Shown here one piece after another: positions 9,900-16,739 of a stretch of DNA of 31,319 nt. Below the pieces are notes generated by a model. The model searched no databases. It was not told the DNA's origin and saw nothing but the letters and a program-made list of their open reading frames with translations. The stretch's first letter is position 1, and each line of letters begins with the position of its first letter. This DNA is from RBG-16-66-20 sp049651845 (lineage in GTDB: Bacteria > Pseudomonadota > Gammaproteobacteria > Burkholderiales > SG8-39), in NCBI GenBank assembly GCA_049651845.1, contig JBASCW010000068.1, positions 1 through 31,319 on the forward strand. Reading direction: 5' to 3'. Made by a program: the position numbers and the translations under genes.

Positions 9900-10703
9900 T
9901 TGTCGTCGCTCGCCGCGATTCTCGCGATCGTCGTCGTCGGCGTTCCGCTGCTGATGTACCTGCTGCAGGACCGGATGCTGTTCTACCAGCAGCCGCTCGA
10001 CGCCGTCACGCGCGCGGCGATCGGCCAGCGCTATGCCTTCGCGAACGAGGTGTTCCTGCAGGGCGACAGCGGCGAGCGCCTGCAGGCCTGGCACGTGCCC
10101 GGCGAACCGCAGCGGCCACTGGTGATCTACTTTGGCGGCAACGCAGAGGAAGTCTCCTGGATGCTCGAGGACGCGCGCACGCGCGTGCCGGGCCTGGGCT
10201 GGTTGCTGGTCAGCTACCGCGGTTACGGCGGCAGCGAAGGCAGCCCGTCGGAGGCGGCGATCAGCGCCGATGCGCTGCGCTGGCATGACTACGCGCAGAA
10301 GGAGCTCGGCGCCAAGGACGTGATCGCCTTCGGCCGCAGCCTGGGCAGCGGCGCGGCCGTGTTCCTCGCCTCGCAGCGGTCGCTGAAGGCCGTGGTCCTG
10401 GTGGCGCCGTTCGACAGCCTCGTCGAAGTCGCCAGGCACCACTATCCGCTGCTGCCGGTGAAGGCGCTACTGCGCCATCCGTTCGACTCGGCGAGCCGCG
10501 CGCCGCAGATCGCCGCGCCGCTGCTGTGCATCGCCGCCGCGCGCGACGAGGTGATCCCCGCCGCGCGCGCGCGCCGCCTCTACGAGGCCTGGGGCGGGCC
10601 CAAGCGCTGGGTCCTGCTCGAGGAGGCCAGCCACAACACGACCGACAGTCACCCGCTGTTCTGGCAGAGCGTGACGGATTTTCTGGTAAACACCCATCCG
10701 TGA
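9900..10703 (+). CDS. Membrane-anchored alpha/beta hydrolase (BEM46/ABHD13-like)
   Basis: The 267-aa protein begins with a hydrophobic helix (LAAILAIVVVGVPLLMYLL, about residues 4-22), followed by QDRMLFYQQP, an opening typical of the BEM46/YfhR-type hydrolases that sit at a membrane. The catalytic nucleophile motif is GRSLG (about residues 144-148), preceded by the oxyanion-hole region VIYFGGNAEE and the YRGYGGSEG strand-turn. The acid is probably in CIAAARDEVIPAARA and the histidine in EASHNTTDSH. The start codon is TTG 9900, chosen because GGGAG (9890-9894) lies 5 bases upstream and the resulting N-terminus completes the anchor helix; the ATG at residue 19 would cut the helix. It starts 25 bp after thiC, and its stop overlaps the GTG start of uppP. 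The substrate is unknown. Confidence 0.85.
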   Translation: MSSLAAILAIVVVGVPLLMYLLQDRMLFYQQPLDAVTRAAIGQRYAFANEVFLQGDSGERLQAWHVPGEPQRPLVIYFGGNAEEVSWMLEDARTRVPGLGWLLVSYRGYGGSEGSPSEAAISADALRWHDYAQKELGAKDVIAFGRSLGSGAAVFLASQRSLKAVVLVAPFDSLVEVARHHYPLLPVKALLRHPFDSASRAPQIAAPLLCIAAARDEVIPAARARRLYEAWGGPKRWVLLEEASHNTTDSHPLFWQSVTDFLVNTHP

Positions 10704-11488
10704 ACGAGCTCTTCAACGCCCTCGTGCTCGGCATCGTCGAGGGCGTCACCGAATTCCTGCCGATCTCCAGCACCGGTCACCTGATCCTCGCGGGCGACCT
10801 GCTGGGCTTCGCCGACGAGCGCGCCGGTGTGTTTTACGTGGCCATCCAGACCGGCGCGATGCTGGCCGTGGTCTGGGAGTACCGCGCGCGCTTCTTCCGC
10901 ATCGATCCGGCGCTCTACCGGAACCTCCTTGTCGCGTTCGTGCCAGCGGGGGCGATGGGATTCCTGTTCGGCAAGTACATCAAGTCCTACCTGTTCCACG
11001 CGGTGCCCGTGGCGCTCGCATTCATTGTGGGTGGCGTGATCATTCTTCTCGTCGAACGGCGGGAAAGAACCTACAGAGTGCAAGACACCCAATCGATGAC
11101 CTGGCTCGATGCGCTGAAAGTCGGCGTTGCCCAGTGCTTCGCGCTGATTCCCGGCACCTCGCGCGCTGGCGCGACGATCATCGGCGGCATGCTGTTCGGC
11201 CTGTCGCGCCGCGCGGCGACCGAGTTCTCCTTCTTCCTCGCGGTGCCGACGCTGGTTGCGGCGGGCGGCTACGATCTATGGAAGAACCGCGCGCTGTTCT
11301 CCGCGGACGACCTCGGCATGTTCGCCGTCGGCCTCGCGGCATCCTTCGCGTCCGCGTTCATCGTCATCCGCTGGCTGATCCGCTACGCGGCGACGCACGA
11401 CTTCCGGCCGTTCGCCTGGTACCGCATCGCGTTCGGCGCGGTGGTGCTGGTGACCGCGTATGCCGGCTGGGTCGACTGGACGGGGTGA
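10700..11488 (+). CDS. uppP: Undecaprenyl-diphosphatase
   Basis: UppP (BacA) dephosphorylates undecaprenyl pyrophosphate to recycle the lipid carrier for peptidoglycan and O-antigen synthesis. It is a polytopic inner membrane protein acting on the periplasmic side. I start it at GTG 10700, which overlaps the hydrolase stop (GTGA) and gives 262 aa, a normal length. Both catalytic regions are present: EGVTEFLPISSTGHL (about residues 14-28, the glutamate-rich BacA motif 1) and PGTSRAGATIIGGML (about 149-163, motif 2 with the essential Arg). Hydrophobic segments are spread along the whole length. It is probably translationally coupled to the hydrolase. One base separates its stop from the stop of the convergent rhodanese gene, leaving no room for a terminator. 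Bases 11060-11100 are less GC-rich than their surroundings. Confidence 0.95.
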   Translation: MNELFNALVLGIVEGVTEFLPISSTGHLILAGDLLGFADERAGVFYVAIQTGAMLAVVWEYRARFFRIDPALYRNLLVAFVPAGAMGFLFGKYIKSYLFHAVPVALAFIVGGVIILLVERRERTYRVQDTQSMTWLDALKVGVAQCFALIPGTSRAGATIIGGMLFGLSRRAATEFSFFLAVPTLVAAGGYDLWKNRALFSADDLGMFAVGLAASFASAFIVIRWLIRYAATHDFRPFAWYRIAFGAVVLVTAYAGWVDWTG

Positions 11489-11489
11489 A

Positions 11490-11927
11490 TCAGCCCTGGA
11501 TCCAGGGCAGGCCGGCCTTGCGCCACCCGCCGAGCTTGCCGCGCTGGCCCTCGGCGTCCTTGTCGCCCTCGAAGCCTTCGAGAACGTTGTAGGCTTCGAC
11601 CCAGCCCGCCTCGGTCGCCGCGACCGCCGCCGAGTGCGAACGCACGCCCGAGCGGCAGATGAACATGACGGGCTGGTCCTTGCGCGCCACTTCGCCCAGC
11701 TGATCGAGGAAGGAGGGATTGCGCTGGCCCTCGGGATAGGTGTTCCATTCGATCGTTTCGCTGCCGGGCACCGTGCCCACGAAGAGCAGCTCGGCGTCGG
11801 TGCGCACGTCGACCAGCTTGGCGCCCTTCTGCATCATCGCGTAGGCCTCCGCTGGCAGGAGCGCGCCCGTGTACGGCAGCTTGAGCTGCCGGCCTCGTTC
11901 CTTGGCCTTTTTCCTGATGTTGTCCAT
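11490..11927 (-). CDS. Single-domain rhodanese-like protein
   Basis: The 145-aa protein carries one rhodanese fold: KLVDVRTDAELLFVGTVPGS (about 40-59), then the active-site loop CRSGVRSHSAAVAA, in which the cysteine and the C-x-x-G-x-R-S pattern are intact. It could therefore transfer sulfane sulfur; the physiological acceptor is not evident. The C-terminus (EGFEGDKDAEGQRGKLGGWRKAGLPW) is typical of betaproteobacterial members. A longer frame reaches ATG 12002 (170 aa), but I choose ATG 11927 (MDNIRKKAKERGRQ). The longer version would lie across the NtrC-type operator at 11986-12000 and has an unusual cysteine- and tryptophan-containing extension. In addition, a perfect TATAAT box on the minus strand (11939-11934) sits six bases before ATG 11927. 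There is no Shine-Dalgarno sequence, so the mRNA may be leaderless. Confidence 0.85.
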   Translation of the reverse strand: MDNIRKKAKERGRQLKLPYTGALLPAEAYAMMQKGAKLVDVRTDAELLFVGTVPGSETIEWNTYPEGQRNPSFLDQLGEVARKDQPVMFICRSGVRSHSAAVAATEAGWVEAYNVLEGFEGDKDAEGQRGKLGGWRKAGLPWIQG

Positions 11928-11933
11928 AGGCCA

Positions 11934-11939
11934 ATTATA
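11934..11939 (-). promoter_or_regulatory. Consensus -10 box immediately before the rhodanese start
   Basis: The minus strand reads TATAAT at 11939-11934, a perfect -10 hexamer, with only six bases before the ATG at 11927. Transcription would begin at or next to the A of the start codon. No good -35 element is visible at 16-18 bp. The site also decides the start: it makes the upstream ATG at 12002 unlikely. Confidence 0.5.
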
Positions 11940-11985
11940 GGACCCACAACATGGGCCCGATTTCAGTGCACGCATGATTCGATAC

Positions 11986-12000
11986 GCACCATATAAGTGC
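11986..12000 (+). promoter_or_regulatory. NtrC (GlnG) binding site, distal
   Basis: The sequence GCACCATATAAGTGC is a 15-bp dyad with the GCAC-N7-GTGC half-site geometry known for NtrC enhancers. Its centre is about 97 bp upstream of the expected sigma-54 transcription start of glnA. It is paired with a second, weaker dyad centred 34 bp downstream, close to the helical spacing of the paired enhancer sites in enteric glnA. Confidence 0.7.
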
Positions 12001-12019
12001 AATTTCCTCGGTTAGAATC

Positions 12020-12034
12020 GCACCAACTTGGTCA
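12020..12034 (+). promoter_or_regulatory. NtrC (GlnG) binding site, proximal (weaker)
   Basis: The sequence GCACCAACTTGGTCA matches GCACC-N5-GGTGC in the left half and the first three bases of the right half, with two mismatches at the end. It is centred about 63 bp upstream of the predicted start. It is believable mainly because of its spacing to the distal site and the sigma-54 promoter downstream. Confidence 0.5.
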
Positions 12035-12062
12035 GCGAAGGGGGCTGGCCGGGACAGGTGTT

Positions 12063-12078
12063 TGGCATGGATTCTGCT
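12063..12078 (+). promoter_or_regulatory. Sigma-54 (RpoN) promoter of glnA
   Basis: The sequence TGGCATGGATTCTGCT aligns with the -24/-12 consensus TGGCACG-N4-TTGCA. The essential GG (12064-12065) and GC (12076-12077) are both present with the required 10-bp spacing between them. Transcription should begin about 12 bases further on, near 12089, leaving a leader of about 60 nt before the glnA ATG. A small AGCCG/CGGCT hairpin (12084-12097) overlaps the expected start. Together with the upstream NtrC dyads this is the classical nitrogen-regulated glnA promoter. Confidence 0.85.
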
Positions 12079-12148
12079 CAGAAAGCCGAGTCCGGCTGCA
12101 GTTTCAGCCCTTTTATTTCCGTTACCTAAGCGCTAGGGAGATCTTGCA

Positions 12149-13564
12149 ATGGCGATGACGCCTGATGACGTATTGAAGATGATCAAGGACAAGGAGGTGA
12201 AGTTCGTCGACGTGCGCTTCACCGACACGCGCGGCAAGGAGCAGCACGTGTCCGTGCCGGGGAAGTACTTCACCAAGGACAAGTTCACTGACGGGCACGC
12301 CTTCGACGGCTCCTCGATCGCCGGCTGGAAAGGCATCCAGGCCTCCGACATGCTGCTGATGCCCGATCCGAACACCGCGCGCATGGACCCGTTCACCGAC
12401 GAGGCGGTGCTCAACATCAGCTGCGATGTCATCGAGCCGACCGACGGCAAGCCCTACAACCGCTGCCCGCGCGGCATCGCCAAGCGCGCCGAGGCCTACC
12501 TCAAGTCCTCGGGCCTGGGCGATGTCGCCTACTTCGGCCCCGAGCCCGAGTTCTTCATCTTCGACGGCGTGACCTGGTCCGTCGACATGTCGGGCTCGGC
12601 CGTGAAGATCAAGTCCGAGGAAGCGCCCTGGTCGACGGGGATCGATTACGAGGCCGGCAACATGGCGCACCGCGCGCCGGTCAAGGGCGGCTACTTCCCG
12701 GTGCCGCCGGCCGACACGCTGCAGGACATCCGCAACGCGATGTGCCTCGCGCTCGAGCAGCAGGGCGTCGAAGTCGAGGTGCATCACCACGAAGTCGCGG
12801 CCGCGGGCCAGTGCGAGATCGGCACGCGCTTCGCGCCGCTCGTGCAGCGCGCCGACTGGATGCAGATCCTCAAGTACACGGTGTGGAACGTCGCCGCCTC
12901 CTACGGCAAGACCGCGACCTTCATGCCCAAGCCCGTGGTCGGCGACAACGGTTCGGGCATGCACGTGCACCAGTCGGTCTGGAAGGGCGGCAACAACCTG
13001 TTCGCGGGCAACCTGTACTCCGGCCTCTCGGAGTTCGCGCTGCACTACATCGGCGGCATCATCAAGCACGCGAAGGCCCTGAACGCCATCACCAACCCGG
13101 GCACGAACTCGTACAAGCGCCTGGTTCCGGGCTTCGAAGCGCCGATCAACCTCGCCTACTCGGCGAAGAACCGCTCGGCGTCCTGCCGCATTCCGTACGT
13201 CTCGAACCCCAAGGCGCGCCGCGTGGAAGTTCGCTTCCCGGACCCGACCGCGAACTCGTACCTCGCGTTCGCGGCGATGCTGATGGCGGGCCTGGACGGC
13301 GTGCAGAACAAGATCCACCCGGGCGACCCGATCGACAAGGACCTGTATCACCTGCCGCCGGAAGAGGCGGCGAAGGTACCGCACGTGTGCGCGTCGCTCG
13401 AAGAGGCGGTCGGGCACCTGGAGAAGGACCATGCGTTCCTCACCAAGGGCGGCGTGTTCGACGAGGATTTCCTCGAGTCGTACGTCGCGCTCAAGATGGA
13501 CGAGGTCACGCGCTTCCGCATGACCACCCACCCGGTGGAGTTCGACATGTACTACAGCTCGTAG
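12149..13564 (+). CDS. glnA: Glutamine synthetase, type I (GSI-beta)
   Basis: GlnA condenses glutamate and ammonia using ATP and is the main nitrogen assimilation enzyme; it acts as a cytosolic dodecamer. The 471-aa length is the usual one. Landmarks: FDGSSIAGWKGIQASDM (about 51-67); the ATP/metal-binding region GPEPEFFIFDGV (about 130-141); the KPVVGDNGSGMHVHQS block (about 261-276); and NPGTNSYKRLVPGFEAPINLAYSAKNRSA. The adenylylation loop (KDLYHLPPEEAAKVP) has Tyr400, so the enzyme should be controlled by GlnE. The start ATG follows AGGGAG (12135-12140) with an 8-base spacer. Transcription is predicted from the sigma-54 promoter with NtrC sites upstream, and a strong intrinsic terminator follows the stop. 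The glnL-glnG regulator pair lies downstream after one small gene. Confidence 0.98.
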   Translation: MAMTPDDVLKMIKDKEVKFVDVRFTDTRGKEQHVSVPGKYFTKDKFTDGHAFDGSSIAGWKGIQASDMLLMPDPNTARMDPFTDEAVLNISCDVIEPTDGKPYNRCPRGIAKRAEAYLKSSGLGDVAYFGPEPEFFIFDGVTWSVDMSGSAVKIKSEEAPWSTGIDYEAGNMAHRAPVKGGYFPVPPADTLQDIRNAMCLALEQQGVEVEVHHHEVAAAGQCEIGTRFAPLVQRADWMQILKYTVWNVAASYGKTATFMPKPVVGDNGSGMHVHQSVWKGGNNLFAGNLYSGLSEFALHYIGGIIKHAKALNAITNPGTNSYKRLVPGFEAPINLAYSAKNRSASCRIPYVSNPKARRVEVRFPDPTANSYLAFAAMLMAGLDGVQNKIHPGDPIDKDLYHLPPEEAAKVPHVCASLEEAVGHLEKDHAFLTKGGVFDEDFLESYVALKMDEVTRFRMTTHPVEFDMYYSS

Positions 13565-13592
13565 CCGGAATTCCGGTTTCGGGCGTTAAACG

Positions 13593-13634
13593 AAGGACGG
13601 GCTCGCAGTAAATCTGCGCCCGTCCTTTTTCTTT
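13593..13634 (+). terminator. Rho-independent terminator after glnA
   Basis: GGACGGGC (13595-13602) pairs perfectly with GCCCGTCC (13618-13625). An inner stem GCAG/CTGC (13605-13608 with 13614-13617) closes a five-base loop, and a T-rich run TTTTTCTTT begins at 13626. The hairpin begins 30 bp after the glnA stop codon. It should end most glnA messages and separate the highly expressed enzyme from the regulator genes downstream. Confidence 0.9.
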
Positions 13635-13677
13635 GGCGGAATTTGTGAAAAACCTAATTGTGGCATAGACTTACAGC

Positions 13678-14157
13678 ATGTTCCGATTTGGTGCATTGTT
13701 GGTCCTGACGCTGGGCCTCGCGCTCGCGGCGCCCCTGCGCGCGCAGCAGATCGAGACGCTCTGGAACTGCAAGGACAAGGACGGCCGCACCATTCTCACC
13801 AACCAGAAGGCGGACACCGTGGGCAAGGAATGCCGCGTGGTGCAGCAGGAGCGCGTCAGCACGGTCCCGGCGAACAAGGCGGCCAAGTCGCCCGCGAACT
13901 TCCCGAGGGAAAGCGCATCGGACCGCGCGGCCTCGAAGACCAAGCAGCGCGAGACGCTGGAGCGCGAGCTCACGCAGGAGGAATCGATGCTCGCCGACGC
14001 GCGCAAGAAGCTCGCCGAACAGGAGGCGATCCGCACGGGCGACGAGAAGAACTACCAGCGCGTGCTCGATCGGCTCAAGCCGTACCAGGACACGGTCGAA
14101 GTCCATCAGAAGAACGTCGAAGCCCTCAAGCGCGAGTTGAGCAATCTTTCGCGCTGA
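13678..14157 (+). CDS. Exported DUF4124-like coiled-coil protein of unknown function
   Basis: The 159-aa protein starts with a signal peptide (MFRFGALLVLTLGLALAAPL, cleavage after RAQ or nearby at about 22-24). A short DUF4124-like module follows (LWNCKDKDGRTILTNQKAD, with C29 and a second cysteine in KECRVV). The second half (about 80-159) is rich in E, K, R and L with heptad spacing (KQRETLERELTQEESMLADA and beyond) and looks like a continuous coiled coil. It should be periplasmic. A gene of this type between glnA and glnL is, from memory, a recurring arrangement in betaproteobacteria, but I know of no assigned function. It has no Shine-Dalgarno sequence; TTGTGA (13643-13648), a 17-bp spacer and TAGACT (13666-13671) end six bases before the ATG, so a leaderless message is possible. 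Confidence 0.82.
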   Translation: MFRFGALLVLTLGLALAAPLRAQQIETLWNCKDKDGRTILTNQKADTVGKECRVVQQERVSTVPANKAAKSPANFPRESASDRAASKTKQRETLERELTQEESMLADARKKLAEQEAIRTGDEKNYQRVLDRLKPYQDTVEVHQKNVEALKRELSNLSR

Positions 14158-14194
14158 GGCAACGCCGGTCCCGACCGCCGCTCCGAACCGGCCC

Positions 14195-15250
14195 ATGGCC
14201 GCCGCCTACGCAGGGCTGGATCTTCTGGCGACCGCCATCGTGGCGATCGACGCCCAGTACGTCGTGCGCTATGCGAACCAGGCCGCCGAGAACCTGCTGG
14301 GCACCGGCGCCCGCTCGCTGATCGGCCAGCGCTTCCCGAGCCTGTTCGCCGACCGCGCGGCGCTCGAGCGCATGTTCGACGAGGCGCTCGAGGTGCACTG
14401 GAGCTACCGCTCGCAGACGGTGAACTACGAGCGCCCCGGGCGCCAGGCGGTCCCGCTCGCCTGCCTGGTGACGCCGATCGACGTGCCCGCCACGCCGCTG
14501 CTCGTCGAGCTGCGGCCGATCCAGGAGCAGCTGCGCCTGGAGCGCGAAGAGCGGCTGCTCGACCAGCAGGAGACCACGCGCGAGCTGCTGCGCAACCTCG
14601 CGCACGAGATCAAGAACCCGCTGGGCGGGCTGCGCGGCTCGGCGCAGCTGCTGGAGCGCGAGCTCGACCGCGCCGACCTGAAGGAATACACCCAGGTGAT
14701 CATCAAGGAGGCCGACCGCCTGCAGGTCCTGCTCGACCGGCTGCTGACGCCGCGCCGCGCGGTGCAGGTCGCCCAGGTGAACATCCACGAGGTGCTGGAG
14801 CGCGTGCGCAGCCTGGTGCAGGCCGAGTTCCCGGCCGGCGTCACCATCCTGCGCAATTACGATCCGAGCGTCCCGGACATCGTGGGCGACAAGGAGCAGC
14901 TCATCCAGGCGGTCCTCAACGTGGTCCGGAACGCGGCCCAGGCCCTGCTGTCGGAAGCCAACCGCGGCCGGGGAGGGAGCATCGTGCTCAGGACCCGGAC
15001 CGCCCGGCAGGTCACCATTGCCCGCAAGCGCCACAAGCTGGCATTGGAATTGCAAGTGGTGGACGACGGGCCTGGCGTGCCCGAGGAAATCCGGGACCGG
15101 GTCTTCAATCCGCTCGTTTCAGGGCGGGAGGGTGGCAGCGGAATCGGCCTCGCGCTGGTGCAGACCTACGTGCAAAACCACGGCGGCGTGGTCGAGTTCG
15201 ACAGCCGCCCGGGACGAACCGTATTCACACTATTGCTGCCACTCGCATGA
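14195..15250 (+). CDS. glnL: Nitrogen regulation sensor kinase NtrB
   Basis: GlnL (NtrB) phosphorylates and, with PII bound, dephosphorylates GlnG in response to nitrogen status. The 351-aa cytosolic protein has an N-terminal PAS domain (about 5-110, beginning LDLLATAIVAIDAQYVVRYANQAAE) and a dimerisation/phosphoacceptor helix with NLAHEIKNPLGG in which His137 is the phosphorylation site. The ATPase domain has an N box (LNVVRNAAQAL), a G1 box (VVDDGPGVPEEI) and a G2 box (SGREGGSGIGLALV). No membrane segments are visible, as expected for NtrB. It starts 37 bp after the small exported gene, without a clear Shine-Dalgarno sequence. Its stop overlaps the glnG start (ATGA), which implies coupled translation of the pair. 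Confidence 0.96.
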   Translation: MAAAYAGLDLLATAIVAIDAQYVVRYANQAAENLLGTGARSLIGQRFPSLFADRAALERMFDEALEVHWSYRSQTVNYERPGRQAVPLACLVTPIDVPATPLLVELRPIQEQLRLEREERLLDQQETTRELLRNLAHEIKNPLGGLRGSAQLLERELDRADLKEYTQVIIKEADRLQVLLDRLLTPRRAVQVAQVNIHEVLERVRSLVQAEFPAGVTILRNYDPSVPDIVGDKEQLIQAVLNVVRNAAQALLSEANRGRGGSIVLRTRTARQVTIARKRHKLALELQVVDDGPGVPEEIRDRVFNPLVSGREGGSGIGLALVQTYVQNHGGVVEFDSRPGRTVFTLLLPLA

Positions 15251-16653
15251 AACCGGTCTGGATCGTCGACGACGACCGCTCCATCCGCTGGGTGTTCGAA
15301 AAGGCGCTCAGCCGGGAAGGCATCTCGTTCAATTCCTTCGCCTCGGCGCGCGAGGCGCTCGACGCGCTCTCGGGCGGCGCGCCGCAGGTGCTGATCTCCG
15401 ACATCCGCATGCCGGGGCAGTCCGGCATCGAGCTGCTGCAGGAGGTGAAGGAGAAGCATCCCGCGGTGCCGGTGATCGTGATGACCGCCTACTCCGACCT
15501 CGAATCGGCGGTGGCGGCGTTCCAGGGCGGCGCCTACGAATACCTGCCCAAGCCCTTCGACGTGGACCAGGCGGTCGAGCTGATCCGGCGCGCGCTCGAC
15601 GAGAGCCAGCGCGAGCAGGCCGCGCTCGAGCCGATCGGCGAAGTGCCGGAGATCCTCGGCCAGGCGCCGGCGATGCAGGAAGTGTTCCGCGCCATCGGCC
15701 GGCTCTCGCAGTCGAGCGCCACGGTGCTGATCACCGGCGAGTCGGGCACCGGCAAGGAACTGGTGGCGCGCGCGCTGCACCGGCACAGCACGCGCGCGGC
15801 CAAGCCGTTCATCGCCATCAACACCGCGGCGATGCCGAAGGACCTGCTCGAGTCCGAGCTGTTCGGCCACGAGCGCGGCGCGTTCACCGGCGCGCAGGCG
15901 CTGCGGCGCGGCCGCTTCGAGCAGGCCGAGGGCGGCACGCTGTTCCTGGACGAGATCGGCGACATGCCCGCGGAGCTGCAGACGCGGCTGCTGCGCGTGC
16001 TCTCGGACGGCACCTTCTACCGCGTAGGCGGCCACCAGCAGCTCAAGGCGAACGTGCGCGTCATCGCCGCCACGCACCAGGACCTGGACTCGCGCGTGCG
16101 CGAGGGCGCGTTCCGCGAGGACCTCTATCACCGCCTGAACGTGATCCGCGTGCGCATTCCCTCGCTGCGCGAGCGGCGCGAGGACATTCCGCTTCTTGCG
16201 CGGCATTTCCTCGCGCGCAGCGCCAAGGAGCTCGGCGTAGAGACCAAGCGCCTCTCGGACGAAGTGCTCGCTCACATCGCGCGCATGGATTTCCCCGGCA
16301 ACGTGCGCCAGCTGGAGAACCTGTGCCATTGGCTCACCGTCATGGCCCCGGGGCAGGCGATCGGCGTGGCCGACCTGCCGGCCGAGTTCCGCGGCGAGCC
16401 CGCGGCGGCTGCGAGCGCGGCGCCCGCCTCGGACTGGGTGGCTGCGCTCGAGCAGGAGGTCGAGCGGCGCCTCGCGCGCGGCGAGACCGGCCTGCTCGAT
16501 CAGCTCTCGCGCCAGTTCGAGCGCTCGCTGATCGTCAAGGCGCTCGCGCGCACCGGCGGCCGGCGCATCGAGGCGGCGAACCTGCTCGGCATGGGCCGCA
16601 ACACGATCACGCGCAAGATCCAGGAGCTCGGCATCGGCGACGCCGACGACTAG
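15247..16653 (+). CDS. glnG: Nitrogen regulation response regulator NtrC
   Basis: GlnG (NtrC) is the enhancer-binding activator of sigma-54 promoters, including the glnA promoter predicted in this window. The 468-aa protein has a receiver domain (VWIVDDDRSIRWVF at the N-terminus, phosphoacceptor Asp52 in ISDIRMPGQSG). The AAA+ domain has Walker A GESGTGKE (about residues 163-170), the sigma-54-contacting GAFTGA loop (211-216) and Walker B GGTLFLDEIGDMP. The C-terminal Fis-type helix-turn-helix is LARTGGRRIEAANLLGMGRN. All motifs are intact. It overlaps glnL by four bases. The stop codon is 2 bp from the start of a perfect 27-bp inverted repeat that also serves the convergent gene. Confidence 0.97.
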   Translation: MKPVWIVDDDRSIRWVFEKALSREGISFNSFASAREALDALSGGAPQVLISDIRMPGQSGIELLQEVKEKHPAVPVIVMTAYSDLESAVAAFQGGAYEYLPKPFDVDQAVELIRRALDESQREQAALEPIGEVPEILGQAPAMQEVFRAIGRLSQSSATVLITGESGTGKELVARALHRHSTRAAKPFIAINTAAMPKDLLESELFGHERGAFTGAQALRRGRFEQAEGGTLFLDEIGDMPAELQTRLLRVLSDGTFYRVGGHQQLKANVRVIAATHQDLDSRVREGAFREDLYHRLNVIRVRIPSLRERREDIPLLARHFLARSAKELGVETKRLSDEVLAHIARMDFPGNVRQLENLCHWLTVMAPGQAIGVADLPAEFRGEPAAAASAAPASDWVAALEQEVERRLARGETGLLDQLSRQFERSLIVKALARTGGRRIEAANLLGMGRNTITRKIQELGIGDADD

Positions 16654-16655
16654 AG

Positions 16656-16739
16656 AATAAAGGGGGTCAGAGCAACATTTCCATACGGCCTGCGCATTGC
16701 GAAGGTCTTCGCGGAAATGTTGCTCTGACCCCCTTTATT
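16656..16739. repeat. Perfect 27-bp inverted repeat, likely bidirectional terminator or mobile palindromic repeat
   Basis: The left arm (16656-16682, core GGGGGTCAGAGCAACATTTC) and the right arm (16713-16739) are exact reverse complements over 27 bp, separated by 30 bp. The spacer contains its own small hairpin, GCGAAG-GT-CTTCGC (16699-16712). On the plus strand the hairpin merges into a T-run (16738-16743), so it can end glnG transcription. On the minus strand it can end the convergent reductase-like gene, whose TAA stop (16735-16737) lies inside the right arm. The core GGGTCAGAG / CTCTGACCC resembles dispersed palindromes that I recall as common in betaproteobacterial genomes; that resemblance is from memory and unverified. 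Confidence 0.8.

Noticed and set aside
11928..12002. Longer rhodanese start at ATG 12002 (25 extra residues)
   Set aside because: The extension would cross the NtrC dyad at 11986-12000 and the TATAAT box, and MHLYGAYRIMRALKSG does not resemble the family N-terminus. The start at 11927 fits better.
12084..12130. A riboswitch or structured RNA in the glnA leader
   Set aside because: Only a five-pair hairpin (AGCCG/CGGCT) is visible. Nothing resembles known glutamine-sensing RNAs, which belong to cyanobacteria.
13565..13576. Palindrome CCGGAATTCCGG right after the glnA stop
   Set aside because: It is a chance-size dyad with no T-run. The real terminator is the stronger hairpin at 13595-13625.
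13655..13677. A second sigma-54 promoter upstream of the DUF4124-like gene (TGGCATAGACT)
   Set aside because: The -24 part looks good, but the -12 GC is missing at the required spacing.
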